DNA of 64,000 bases, taken from assembly GCF_017313275.1 (NCBI RefSeq), contig NZ_JAFLNM010000003.1, forward strand, positions 62,001 to 126,000, written 5' to 3'. The DNA is from Flagellimonas profundi. GTDB lineage: Bacteria > Bacteroidota > Bacteroidia > Flavobacteriales > Flavobacteriaceae. This document shows positions 1 through 7,682 of this stretch, piece after piece; positions within the stretch are counted from its first letter, which is position 1, and each line of letters opens with the position of its first letter. Below the pieces are notes generated by a model that worked only from the letters and a program-made list of their open reading frames with translations, had not been told where the DNA came from and searched no databases. The translations under genes were made by a program, and so were the position numbers.

Positions 1-561
1 CCCATTATAAACTCACCTATCGACCCGCTTGAATTAAAAGGTATAAAAAAGGGGAAAGGGTTTATCGCCAATGAATCCTATCAAGAAGGAATGTTTGATT
101 TCAGCCAGAAAAACTACTATCCCATTACCGCGCAATCGGCATTGTTGAAACGTATTATTTTTCCAGAAGCATTTTCCAAGGGACAACGTTTTGACCTTAG
201 TGATGACCAACGGGAGTATTTATTGACCGCCATGCATACCTTGCCATCGGCTGTTGGGTATGACAAAGAGGAGTTTTACGATAGTTATGTAAAGTTTTTT
301 ATGTTCGGAGACAATACAGATCCAATGCCCGACCACATCAAAATTTACAACAAAGTTGGGTATGCCTACGGAACACTAACGGATTGTGCTTATATCCAGG
401 ACACCAAAAACAATATCGATTTTATGCTTACGGCCACCATTTTGGTGAACAGCAATGGTATTTTCAACGACAATACCTACGAATACGACGAGGTCGGCAT
501 CCCATTCTTGGCCCAGCTAGGAAGGGAGCTATATCAATTGGAATTGGAAAGGGCCAATTAA
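1..561 (+). CDS. Serine hydrolase, class A beta-lactamase-like fold (5' end missing)
   Basis: The reading frame is open from the first base of the window, so the N-terminal part with the catalytic SxxK motif lies outside. The visible C-terminal 186 residues contain KVGYAYGTLTDCAYI, which fits the KTG-type strand beside the active site of class A beta-lactamase-like serine hydrolases, followed by the usual strand (DFMLTATILVN) and a closing helix. In Bacteroidota such proteins are often periplasmic or lipid-anchored hydrolases of uncertain substrate. I see nothing that makes it a true antibiotic-resistance enzyme: KVG replaces KTG/KSG and the rest is not visible. It converges on the fasciclin gene across a shared terminator. 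Confidence 0.7.
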   Translation, partial: PIINSPIDPLELKGIKKGKGFIANESYQEGMFDFSQKNYYPITAQSALLKRIIFPEAFSKGQRFDLSDDQREYLLTAMHTLPSAVGYDKEEFYDSYVKFFMFGDNTDPMPDHIKIYNKVGYAYGTLTDCAYIQDTKNNIDFMLTATILVNSNGIFNDNTYEYDEVGIPFLAQLGRELYQLELERAN

Positions 562-586
562 AAAAGCACCGCAGAACGGTGCTTTT
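562..586. terminator. Bidirectional intrinsic terminator
   Basis: Stem GCACCG/CGGTGC with loop CAGAA, extended by flanking A and T runs on both sides, sits between two convergent genes and can stop transcription from either side. Confidence 0.85.
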
Positions 587-610
587 CAACTCAAAACGAA
601 CAACACTTAA

Positions 611-1129
611 TTAGTTGGGCATAACCACATCCTCAATAATATGGATTACTCCATTTGAGGCTTCTACGTCAGTCTTGGAGATTTTGCTCCAACTTCCATT
701 GGCATCCTTCAAATAAATGCCATCATCCTTTTTCATAGCAGTTAATTTCCCACCGTTCAAGGTTGTAAGTTCTGCTTTTCCATTTCCTTTCTCGAGGGCG
801 GCTGCCACATCAGAGGCCATTAATTCCCCCGATACCACGTGATAGGTTAGAATAGCTGATAGTTTTTCCTTGTTTTCAGGTTGTAGCAAGGAGTTCAAGG
901 TTGCAGCATCAATTTTAGCAAATCCTGAATTTACAGGAGCAAATACGGTAAAAGGTCCATCACCTTTCAAGGCACCTACCAAATCGGCGGCCTTTAGCGC
1001 TGTAACCAATGTAGAAAAGTCATCTACTGATACAGCGATATCCACAATATCCTGTGATTTTTGAGCATTGGTTTGTTGCGTGCCCATCAATAAGATTACG
1101 GCAACTAGGGCAAAGACTAATTTTTTCAT
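611..1129 (-). CDS. Secreted fasciclin (FAS1) domain protein
   Basis: 172 residues: a Sec signal peptide (about 1-22, ending TQQTNA) and a single FAS1 domain filling the rest. The FAS1 hallmarks are present: TVFAPVNSGF at 61-70 (H1 box), YHVVSG at 96-101 (H2 region) and NGVIHIIEDVVMP near the C-terminus. FAS1 domains act in adhesion or matrix interactions; the ligand here is unknown. The gene is divergent from an ECF sigma/anti-sigma pair, which suggests it is a target of that sigma factor. No TAnnTTTG housekeeping -7 box is evident just upstream. Confidence 0.9.
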   Translation of the reverse strand: MKKLVFALVAVILLMGTQQTNAQKSQDIVDIAVSVDDFSTLVTALKAADLVGALKGDGPFTVFAPVNSGFAKIDAATLNSLLQPENKEKLSAILTYHVVSGELMASDVAAALEKGNGKAELTTLNGGKLTAMKKDDGIYLKDANGSWSKISKTDVEASNGVIHIIEDVVMPN

Positions 1130-1247
1130 TTTTTTCTGATTTAAATTTTAATGATTATTGTTTTAAAGCGCTTTCTACTATTATTTACACATGGTTCTGC
1201 CCATTGGATGAGGATCGCGGATTTTTATCATATCTTTAACAATAACA
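1130..1247. promoter_or_regulatory. Divergent intergenic region, fasciclin / ECF sigma
   Basis: 118 bp separate the two start codons. A 10-bp perfect palindrome, AAAGCGCTTT, lies at 1165-1174. A near-consensus Bacteroidetes -7 box (TATCTTTA) precedes the sigma gene. The fasciclin side has no recognisable housekeeping box, which would fit an ECF-dependent promoter. The promoter assignment is inference. Confidence 0.35.
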
Positions 1248-1811
1248 ATGAAGAAAAGTTTTGACGACAATGAGGCAATCACCCGATTGATGTCCGGTGA
1301 TAACGATGCGCTCTTCCAACTTTACGATAAATATTCCGGAGCACTCTACGGGGTCATCCTTCGCATGTGCAGGGATCAAACAAAAGCTGAAGATCTATTA
1401 CAGGAAACTTTCATTAAAATTTGGAGAAGTATCGACTCTTATGATTCGTCAAAAGGAAGGTTTTACACTTGGGCCTATCGAATAGCACGGAATACCACCT
1501 TAAATTCCATGCGTTCCAAAGAAAAGCTCATCCAAACAGATGATTTCCGTGTATATGATAGCAAGGAAACAAATGAAGAAGTACCCGATTACACCGAATT
1601 GAAAGGTTCCATTAAAACGCTGGAACCCCATCACCAAGAAGCAATAACCTTAGTGTATTATAGGGGCTATACCCACAAACAGGCACACAAAGCCATGGGC
1701 GTACCTCTGGGAACCTTCAAATCCTATGTAAGGCAAGCACTTAAACAACTCAGGAAAACCTACACCAAGAAGTTAGTTTATATTTGGATCTTTTTAGAAT
1801 TAATGGCATGA
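1248..1811 (+). CDS. ECF RNA polymerase sigma factor (SigK-like pairing)
   Basis: 187 residues. Sigma region 2 covers about residues 20-90 (LYDKYSGALYG, then AEDLLQETFIKIW and the -10 recognition segment with FYTWAYRIARN). Sigma region 4 covers about 120-172 (PHHQEAITLVYYRGYTHKQ, then MGVPLGTFKSYVRQAL helix-turn-helix). There is no region 1 or 3, so it is an ECF factor. Its TGA stop overlaps the ATG of the next gene (ATGA), implying translational coupling to the anti-sigma factor, the usual arrangement for a membrane-sequestered ECF factor. Confidence 0.92.
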   Translation: MKKSFDDNEAITRLMSGDNDALFQLYDKYSGALYGVILRMCRDQTKAEDLLQETFIKIWRSIDSYDSSKGRFYTWAYRIARNTTLNSMRSKEKLIQTDDFRVYDSKETNEEVPDYTELKGSIKTLEPHHQEAITLVYYRGYTHKQAHKAMGVPLGTFKSYVRQALKQLRKTYTKKLVYIWIFLELMA

Positions 1812-2554
1812 TGGATAAGAAAAAGATATTGGACGAAGGCCTTCTGGAGCTTTATCTTACCGGTGAGCTCTCTGAAGAATTGACCAATGCTGTTGAGGAA
1901 GTACTTGAGAAGGACAAATCCCTCAAGGAGCATTTTGATGTGTTGGAATCCGACTTTGAACAAATGGGCATGGAGCAGGCCATTGTTCCTCCAAATATCG
2001 TAAAGTCAAGATTAAAAAATGCCGTGGGCCAAACAAAAACAAATTGGTTGCCCTTGGGCATCGCGGCCAGTTTTGCCCTTGTTTTTGGCTTGAGCACCTT
2101 TTGGTTGTATGAAAAATGGCAAAATGCCGAACAAAACTTAAATACATTGCAAATGCAGACCAGTGAGTTAGAGCGAAAGGTGAACAACTTGGAATCCGAG
2201 TTCAGGCTTACTTCCAACCGCTTGGAGAGCATCAACAATCCCGATGTTACCCCTTTGGTACTTTATGGCAATAGCAAAGCGCCCAATGGTAAGGTCATAG
2301 CCTACATTAACCATAAAAGCCAGTTAGTGCTCGTTAACCCTAAAGGGTTGCCCCGTTTGCCTAACGACAAAACCTATCAAATGTGGAGTGATGTTAATGG
2401 AGAAATGATCAATATGGGCATTGTACCAACCGATAAAGAATTGGTTACGTTAAAATATATTGAAAATGCGGAATCGTTGAACCTGACCATTGAACCTGCT
2501 GGAGGTAGCGAACATCCAACCGTTGAGGAACTGGTTTCCAATATCATCATATAA
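1808..2554 (+). CDS. Membrane anti-sigma factor with RskA-type C-terminal domain
   Basis: I place the start at the ATG overlapping the sigma stop codon (an ATG three bases on is equally possible); an upstream in-frame ATG at 1784 lies deep inside the sigma gene. From that start: a cytoplasmic sigma-binding region (1-75), one transmembrane segment (about 80-101), a periplasmic coiled coil (about 103-143) and an anti-sigma-K factor RskA C-terminal domain ending in YQMWSDVNGEMINMG and EPAGGSEHPT, typical of the family. The N-terminal part lacks the HxxxCxxC zinc motif of ZAS anti-sigma factors. It likely holds the sigma factor at the inner membrane until proteolysis. Confidence 0.9.
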   Translation: MMDKKKILDEGLLELYLTGELSEELTNAVEEVLEKDKSLKEHFDVLESDFEQMGMEQAIVPPNIVKSRLKNAVGQTKTNWLPLGIAASFALVFGLSTFWLYEKWQNAEQNLNTLQMQTSELERKVNNLESEFRLTSNRLESINNPDVTPLVLYGNSKAPNGKVIAYINHKSQLVLVNPKGLPRLPNDKTYQMWSDVNGEMINMGIVPTDKELVTLKYIENAESLNLTIEPAGGSEHPTVEELVSNIII

Positions 2555-2649
2555 CCCTAAAGATCAAGTGGGACATTGTCTGCTGGAATAGAATTCCGTT
2601 GAAACAACATCCCACTTTCCGGACTAGAATCCGTAAAAATCAAGAAACC

Positions 2650-4266
2650 TCATCCAACCATTTCTGGTTGTATATTCCAGTTTTCGTTTGCCAAGAGTAC
2701 TTGATCAAAGTCAATTCCTTCAATCGGTTTTAAAGCTTGAGTAGCTGGGTCCCATTCAATTTTCCTTCCCAACTTCCAGGACAAACCTGCCATGTGTGCA
2801 GAAATAGCCTCTTCAAATCCTTCTTTTATACCACAACTTACTTTTCCACCGTTTTTGATAACGCTCAACCACTCGCGCATGTGCAAGAAGGTCGAATCTA
2901 CACGGACCCCATCAATATAGGTCCACATCAATCCTTTGTCGGCAAAATATTGCGATGTGGCCGAGGATACGGCATCCGTTGCATTAGCAGCTGGGTCATA
3001 TTGATAGATAGGCACATTGGGCTTCATTTTTTCCGCTTCCAACATTTCGGCGTATCGGGTAGATGCACCATCGGGCCAAACTGTTAATCTGTTACCCAAT
3101 TCCATAGTGGCATCGTGCCCCATTAAAATGGTAGGTCTGCTGAACCCATTCCCCAAAGTGGCACTGTAACAAAAGGTCATCCCATTTTCTTTGCCCTTAG
3201 CTTGGCTACTTCCTGTGCTGTAATCAGGAAACTCCATGTTCACCTGAATCACATCGGGCACGTTTCGGCCATCGTTATGCGTATAAATTCCACCAGAAGA
3301 ACTTACAGATGCAGGAATTCCCATATTGAGCACGCAATTCAAGCGATCATAATCATGGGACAAAAGATCTCCTGAAAGGCCGGAACCATAGGACCACCAT
3401 TTACGCCACCTGAAAAAATGATTTTTATTGAATGGTACCTGTGGTGCTGATCCCAAAAATTGCTCCCAATCTATGGTTTCGGGACTAGCTTTTTCGTGGA
3501 TGTCATAATTCCAAGCACCGTTGTCATCGTTCCTGTTTGTATTTGTTTGAATCAACGATACATGACCCAGAGTTCCTTTTTCCACAATATCACGAGCGGT
3601 ACTAAAACTCAAGGTTTGCCTATGCTGGTGACCCACTGCGAATACTGCATCCGAATTTTCTGCAGCTTCGCGCAAAGTATAGGTTTCCTCTACGGTATGC
3701 GTCATCGGTTTTTCCACATACACATGCACATTATTGTTCAAAGCCTCAATGGACATTGGTGCGTGCCAGTGATCTGGAGTAGCAATAACTACCGCATCCA
3801 CTTCGCCACTTTGGATCATATCCTTATAAGTAAGGTATCTCTTTATCTGATTATCATCGGTAGTAAATGAGTTGATGAACTTTTCAGCGCGGACATCGAA
3901 CACATCACATATCCCCACTAATTTTACGTTGAGCCGTTCCTGGGCCTCAAAATCCTCCAACCTCTTATTGTTAGGGTCTTCTTGGGCAGCCAATCGCATT
4001 TCTTCTTTCCATTCATCGGTTGCAAAACCCAAAGCTCTGGTGAGTTGCTCTCCGCGAATACCAAAGCCGATTACCCCAATTCGGACTGGGTCTCCCCCTA
4101 TTCCGGGAACGGCAGGTGGCAATGAGGGTTTTATATTGAGTTGTTCCAATATTTCCGAGCGCTTATTTCTTGATCCAACAGCAGTTGCCGCTCCAGCCCA
4201 CCATACTGCTCCAAGTACTGGCAAGCCTCCCAATCCTATTAAAAGGTCTCTTCTAGTCCATTTCAT
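2650..4266 (-). CDS. Tat-exported Gfo/Idh/MocA family oxidoreductase
   Basis: 538 residues. The N-terminus has a twin-arginine signal (TRRDLL at 4-9, then a hydrophobic, Gly/Ala-rich segment). The Rossmann motif IGVIGFGIRGEQ follows at about 65, then the family EKPMTHTVEE segment with the EKP Lys and ATPDHWHAPM. Members use NAD(P) to oxidise or reduce sugars or related hydroxyl compounds; the substrate cannot be read here. Tat export implies folding with bound cofactor before reaching the periplasm. The start codon overlaps the stop of the DoxX gene by 4 bp, so the two are co-translated. Confidence 0.88.
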   Translation of the reverse strand: MKWTRRDLLIGLGGLPVLGAVWWAGAATAVGSRNKRSEILEQLNIKPSLPPAVPGIGGDPVRIGVIGFGIRGEQLTRALGFATDEWKEEMRLAAQEDPNNKRLEDFEAQERLNVKLVGICDVFDVRAEKFINSFTTDDNQIKRYLTYKDMIQSGEVDAVVIATPDHWHAPMSIEALNNNVHVYVEKPMTHTVEETYTLREAAENSDAVFAVGHQHRQTLSFSTARDIVEKGTLGHVSLIQTNTNRNDDNGAWNYDIHEKASPETIDWEQFLGSAPQVPFNKNHFFRWRKWWSYGSGLSGDLLSHDYDRLNCVLNMGIPASVSSSGGIYTHNDGRNVPDVIQVNMEFPDYSTGSSQAKGKENGMTFCYSATLGNGFSRPTILMGHDATMELGNRLTVWPDGASTRYAEMLEAEKMKPNVPIYQYDPAANATDAVSSATSQYFADKGLMWTYIDGVRVDSTFLHMREWLSVIKNGGKVSCGIKEGFEEAISAHMAGLSWKLGRKIEWDPATQALKPIEGIDFDQVLLANENWNIQPEMVG

Positions 4267-4742
4267 TGTTCCTGAGTTTTAAGTTTGTTCTTTCTGAGAT
4301 AATCCAAGCCAAAGTAGCTTCCTGTAGGTAACTGATAAATCACGATCATGGCCACTAGTTCGATCAAGTTTTTATTGACCAACCAATAGTTGCCTTCCAC
4401 ATTCATTTGTGCTAAACCTGGGAATGGTGGATGAGCTAAAAAATACAGCGCTAAAAGGCCAACCCCCACAATGGCACCGATACGTTCAAAAATCCCAAGG
4501 GTAAAGGTTGCCCCGACCACCATAAGTGCAATAATGTTCAGTGTATCCACCCAACCTATGGTTGCGTCGCCTATCAACATGGTAAAAAACCACTCAAAAG
4601 GTCCTTGTGCGGTTGCCAAATATCCAAACGATGTCCACTCGGGATTGTACATCTTCACCACACCTTCAAATAAAAAGTGCCACCCTATAAATATGCGAAG
4701 CAGGGTAACACTTGCTTTCAGTTTATTCTGATTTTGATTCAT
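4263..4742 (-). CDS. DoxX family membrane protein
   Basis: About 159 residues from the ATG at 4742; an in-frame ATG at 4850 would add 36 charged residues with no membrane character, so I prefer the shorter form starting MNQNQNKLKAS. It has four hydrophobic segments: LLRIFIGWHFLFEGVVKM, the DTLNIIALMVVGATFTLG region, a Gly/Ala/Leu-rich third helix and LIELVAMIVIYQLPTG. The pattern fits DoxX, named from the thiosulfate:quinone oxidoreductase small subunit but mostly of unknown function. Tight coupling to a Tat-exported oxidoreductase suggests a membrane partner, perhaps for electron transfer (inference). Confidence 0.85.
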   Translation of the reverse strand: MNQNQNKLKASVTLLRIFIGWHFLFEGVVKMYNPEWTSFGYLATAQGPFEWFFTMLIGDATIGWVDTLNIIALMVVGATFTLGIFERIGAIVGVGLLALYFLAHPPFPGLAQMNVEGNYWLVNKNLIELVAMIVIYQLPTGSYFGLDYLRKNKLKTQEQ

Positions 4743-5098
4743 AGTTGCTATAGTTAATTTTAATTTTCCTTGCTTCCTGTAGGTGACAAAAGTAGATTTG
4801 GAGATCAGTTTCTTTTTTGAAATACTAAAAGTACCTAACAGTAACTCCAAATAATATGACCGATGTCAGTTTTTAGAAGTCTGAATATGAGGTTCCCAAG
4901 TGTTTGTGCTATGATCAAAAACTGACATTTTTCAAGGTTTTAGACAATGAGGGATTGACCAATATGATGTCTGAATTTTAGAAATATCGCTATGATCATA
5001 GCCTCATTTTTTCAAATTGATTTTTATTCCAAAATACTTTCCCCAACTGCTTTTTTTTGATGAAGTTAACCGCACCAACCCATACTTGAAGAAGGCTT
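4743..5098. promoter_or_regulatory. Repeat-rich divergent intergenic region
   Basis: 356 bp without a gene, between the doxX-like gene (minus) and the fusion gene (plus). It holds a perfect 12-bp inverted repeat, ATGTCAGTTTTT at 4863-4874 and its complement at 4917-4928; a perfect 14-bp palindrome, GCTATGATCATAGC, at 4989-5002; and a second copy of its first ten bases, GCTATGATCA, at 4908-4917. GTCTGAAT also occurs twice. This looks like a multi-site regulatory region; no regulator is known. Confidence 0.5.
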
Positions 5099-7681
5099 GT
5101 GAATCATATTGAAGCGGATATCAATTATCTGAAAGAACAGTTTCCCAACGGAACCATTTCTGTATACGAAAAGGGTCACGTTATTTGCAACATACACACC
5201 AAAGTGCGAACCTTCAGATGGTTGATACAAGGTGCTTTCGACTATTACACCACCACCAAAGATCCCGAAGAGGAGGTACTGGTCTGCCAAATTTCAGAGC
5301 CCATGAGCACCTTGGGCCTCAACGGACTCAACGATCGAAAAAGATACACCTATAAAATTGCGGTGGCTTCCGAACGGGCAAGTTTCTATGAGGTGCCCAT
5401 TGAGAAAATGGTCCATCATTTGGAAAATGACCAAAACAACCAAACCATTGCCAAGGTCGGCCGTTCGTTGTATCACCAACTTAGGCAAGCACTTTTAAAA
5501 CAGACCGATCTTTTGCAAGCGGCACGCTATCGTCCTCTGCAGAAAGACCAGGAGTTTTTTATAGGCCCCGACACCGAGCAGGCCGAAGTGGTCTCGTTAA
5601 TGCGACGCTCTCCTTTCTTGGATTATTTTGATGACCGACAACTTTCCCAAATCGCCTCCATTGCCGAGCGGCGTGAATATGAACCTGACGAAGTTTTATA
5701 CATTCAGGACCGGCTTACCAACGGACTTTTTATTTTGATCCACGGGGAAGTGGCCATCAAACGATTGGAAGGCAACATTGAGATACGTCAGCGGTCGATC
5801 AACAATCCAGGCTTTATTTTCGGCTGGTCCTGTGCCATGAGGGAGAAGGATATCTGCTCCGCAGTGACTACCCAAAAAACCTCCATTTATTTTATCCATC
5901 AAAAGGATTTGCTACAACTGTTGGGCAAATGCCCTTTTTTCGCACATAAGTTTTTTATGCGACTCTTGTGGTTGATGGGCAATCAAATCAATGCTGCCTT
6001 CGTTCGTTATTTGGGGCTTTTGGGCAAACATAACCTTCAAGCTGTATATCAATTGATCGAGAACAACAAATCTCGATTGGCCCTCTCCTCTCCCTTGCAT
6101 CAGGTCGGACATTTACTTTCGAACACCAATACCAAACAATTGGGGTACGATGCCCTGTCCAAACTCATAAATAATGGTTCGCATTTGGAACGCCATATCG
6201 CATCGCTGAGCTTGGAACTTTTACAAGAAGATATGCAGGAACTAAAGTTCCTGAAAGGACTTCAACAGATATATGAAACGGTGGCAGAAAAGAAAAACGA
6301 ATCGGGCAGCGATGTCAGAAAATCCTGTGCATCGGCAACCAAATTGGCATTCGAACATGTGCAGCACCATATAGAGGGATTGGACAGCCTCCCCGATAAA
6401 AGTGGCTGCATCTTTATATATAACCATCTTTTCAATCACCCGTTCTATACGCTCAACAACACGTTTCAAATTACGTTGGATTCACATTTTATCAGTGCCA
6501 AAATATTGGATGAAAAATATAACGACCCTGGTATTAGGACCGTACGAATTGGAAGGGGCCAAGAGTACGGCCATCAAAATTATTATAACAAACTGGGGTA
6601 TATCAATGTATACACCAAGGAATCGGACTCGGTCGATAAAAGGAGCAAAAAAGAAACCCGTAGCATATTTTATCGCACAGCGGCCAAATATTTACAAAAC
6701 GGCCATAATCTGGTCATCAGTCCAGAAGGCACTTCCTACTCTTCCGAGGAATCTCCAGGACCATTTAAAGCCGGAGTTTTTAAACTGGCCCAGTCCATGG
6801 ACCATGAACCTTACTTTGTGCCCATTGTTTTGGTGAACTTTGACAAACGTATTTCGGATGGTCTTTTTTACTGTAAAATTCACCAACCCTTTAAACTGAG
6901 TGAAAAATTATCTGAAACGGGTGCAGATGTATATGATTTTGTGAAGGGGTATCAACACACCTATGCGAGTTATGTGGAAGATGCAAGAAAACGGGCCGAA
7001 GAACTTTATATGAAGCCTGTACCGACAGTAATGGAAGAACCGCCAGAGATATGGCGCAACGAGATAAAGCGCTTAAAAAGGCGTGTTAGCGGTCTAGAGG
7101 ACCAGCAAGATCTTATTGTTTTTTATGGTAGTTCATCTGTTCGATTATGGGTAGGGATGAAAAAAGACCTAGACCCTTTCAATGTGCTCAATTTAGGTTT
7201 CGGGGGATCTACCTATGCGTGGTGCATTCATTATTTTGATGAAATCTTTAAGGGAGCGGAGCCCAATAAAATTGTATTGTACGCTGGGGAAAACGACCTT
7301 GCTCAAGGCAAGTCTCCACAAGAAGTATTGAACGACTGCAACAAATTGGTCCAAATGATTCTCAAAAAATATCCTGAAGTGGAGCTGGCCTTTGTGAGCT
7401 TAAAACCTAGTCTGGAACGCGAGGAAATGATTCCCCAGATCATTGAGACCAATTTACTGCTTTCCAAATATGTGATTGGAGAACTCAATGCGCAGTACAT
7501 CAATGTGTTTGGGCAAATGATTACGGCCGACAACCGTCCAAAGCACGAACTTTATATGTCGGACGGATTGCACCTCAACAAAAACGGATATGCGATTTGG
7601 AGCGAGGTCATTAAAACAGCTTTGCTCTCTGCTGAAAGTCCTGTGGAAAAAGAATCGATTGATTTTACTACCAATGCTTAG
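5099..7681 (+). CDS. Fusion: tandem cNMP-binding-like domains, PlsC-like acyltransferase, SGNH hydrolase
   Basis: 860 residues from a GTG start; a stop codon lies four codons upstream and GAAGAAGG precedes it as ribosome binding site. Residues about 10-120 and 165-285 look like two cyclic-nucleotide-binding (Crp-like) beta rolls, but the canonical phosphate-binding cassette is not evident. Residues about 420-630 resemble a PlsC/LPLAT acyltransferase: NHLFNHPF around 442-449 in place of the usual NHxxxxD, and SPEGTS at 541-546 as the EGT block. Residues about 670-845 are an SGNH/GDSL hydrolase: GSSS at 677-680 (Ser679 in the nucleophile position), NLGFGGST, YAGENDL, and DGLH at 822-825 giving the Asp/His pair. 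No transmembrane segment is obvious. It may be a ligand-gated lipid-remodelling enzyme (inference). The 3' end faces rimO with one base between stops. Confidence 0.82.
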   Translation: MNHIEADINYLKEQFPNGTISVYEKGHVICNIHTKVRTFRWLIQGAFDYYTTTKDPEEEVLVCQISEPMSTLGLNGLNDRKRYTYKIAVASERASFYEVPIEKMVHHLENDQNNQTIAKVGRSLYHQLRQALLKQTDLLQAARYRPLQKDQEFFIGPDTEQAEVVSLMRRSPFLDYFDDRQLSQIASIAERREYEPDEVLYIQDRLTNGLFILIHGEVAIKRLEGNIEIRQRSINNPGFIFGWSCAMREKDICSAVTTQKTSIYFIHQKDLLQLLGKCPFFAHKFFMRLLWLMGNQINAAFVRYLGLLGKHNLQAVYQLIENNKSRLALSSPLHQVGHLLSNTNTKQLGYDALSKLINNGSHLERHIASLSLELLQEDMQELKFLKGLQQIYETVAEKKNESGSDVRKSCASATKLAFEHVQHHIEGLDSLPDKSGCIFIYNHLFNHPFYTLNNTFQITLDSHFISAKILDEKYNDPGIRTVRIGRGQEYGHQNYYNKLGYINVYTKESDSVDKRSKKETRSIFYRTAAKYLQNGHNLVISPEGTSYSSEESPGPFKAGVFKLAQSMDHEPYFVPIVLVNFDKRISDGLFYCKIHQPFKLSEKLSETGADVYDFVKGYQHTYASYVEDARKRAEELYMKPVPTVMEEPPEIWRNEIKRLKRRVSGLEDQQDLIVFYGSSSVRLWVGMKKDLDPFNVLNLGFGGSTYAWCIHYFDEIFKGAEPNKIVLYAGENDLAQGKSPQEVLNDCNKLVQMILKKYPEVELAFVSLKPSLEREEMIPQIIETNLLLSKYVIGELNAQYINVFGQMITADNRPKHELYMSDGLHLNKNGYAIWSEVIKTALLSAESPVEKESIDFTTNA

Positions 7682-7682
7682 C

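Noticed and set aside
1..561. Antibiotic resistance beta-lactamase
   Set aside because: Only the C-terminal part is visible, with KVG instead of KTG/KSG, and the catalytic Ser region is outside the window.
870..1064. Plus-strand frame within the fasciclin gene
   Set aside because: It lies fully antisense to a clear FAS1 domain with signal peptide and has no supporting features.
2566..2617. Possible terminator AAGTGGGA ... TCCCACTT
   Set aside because: The 8-bp arms are separated by 36 bp and no T run follows on either strand; I do not call it a terminator.
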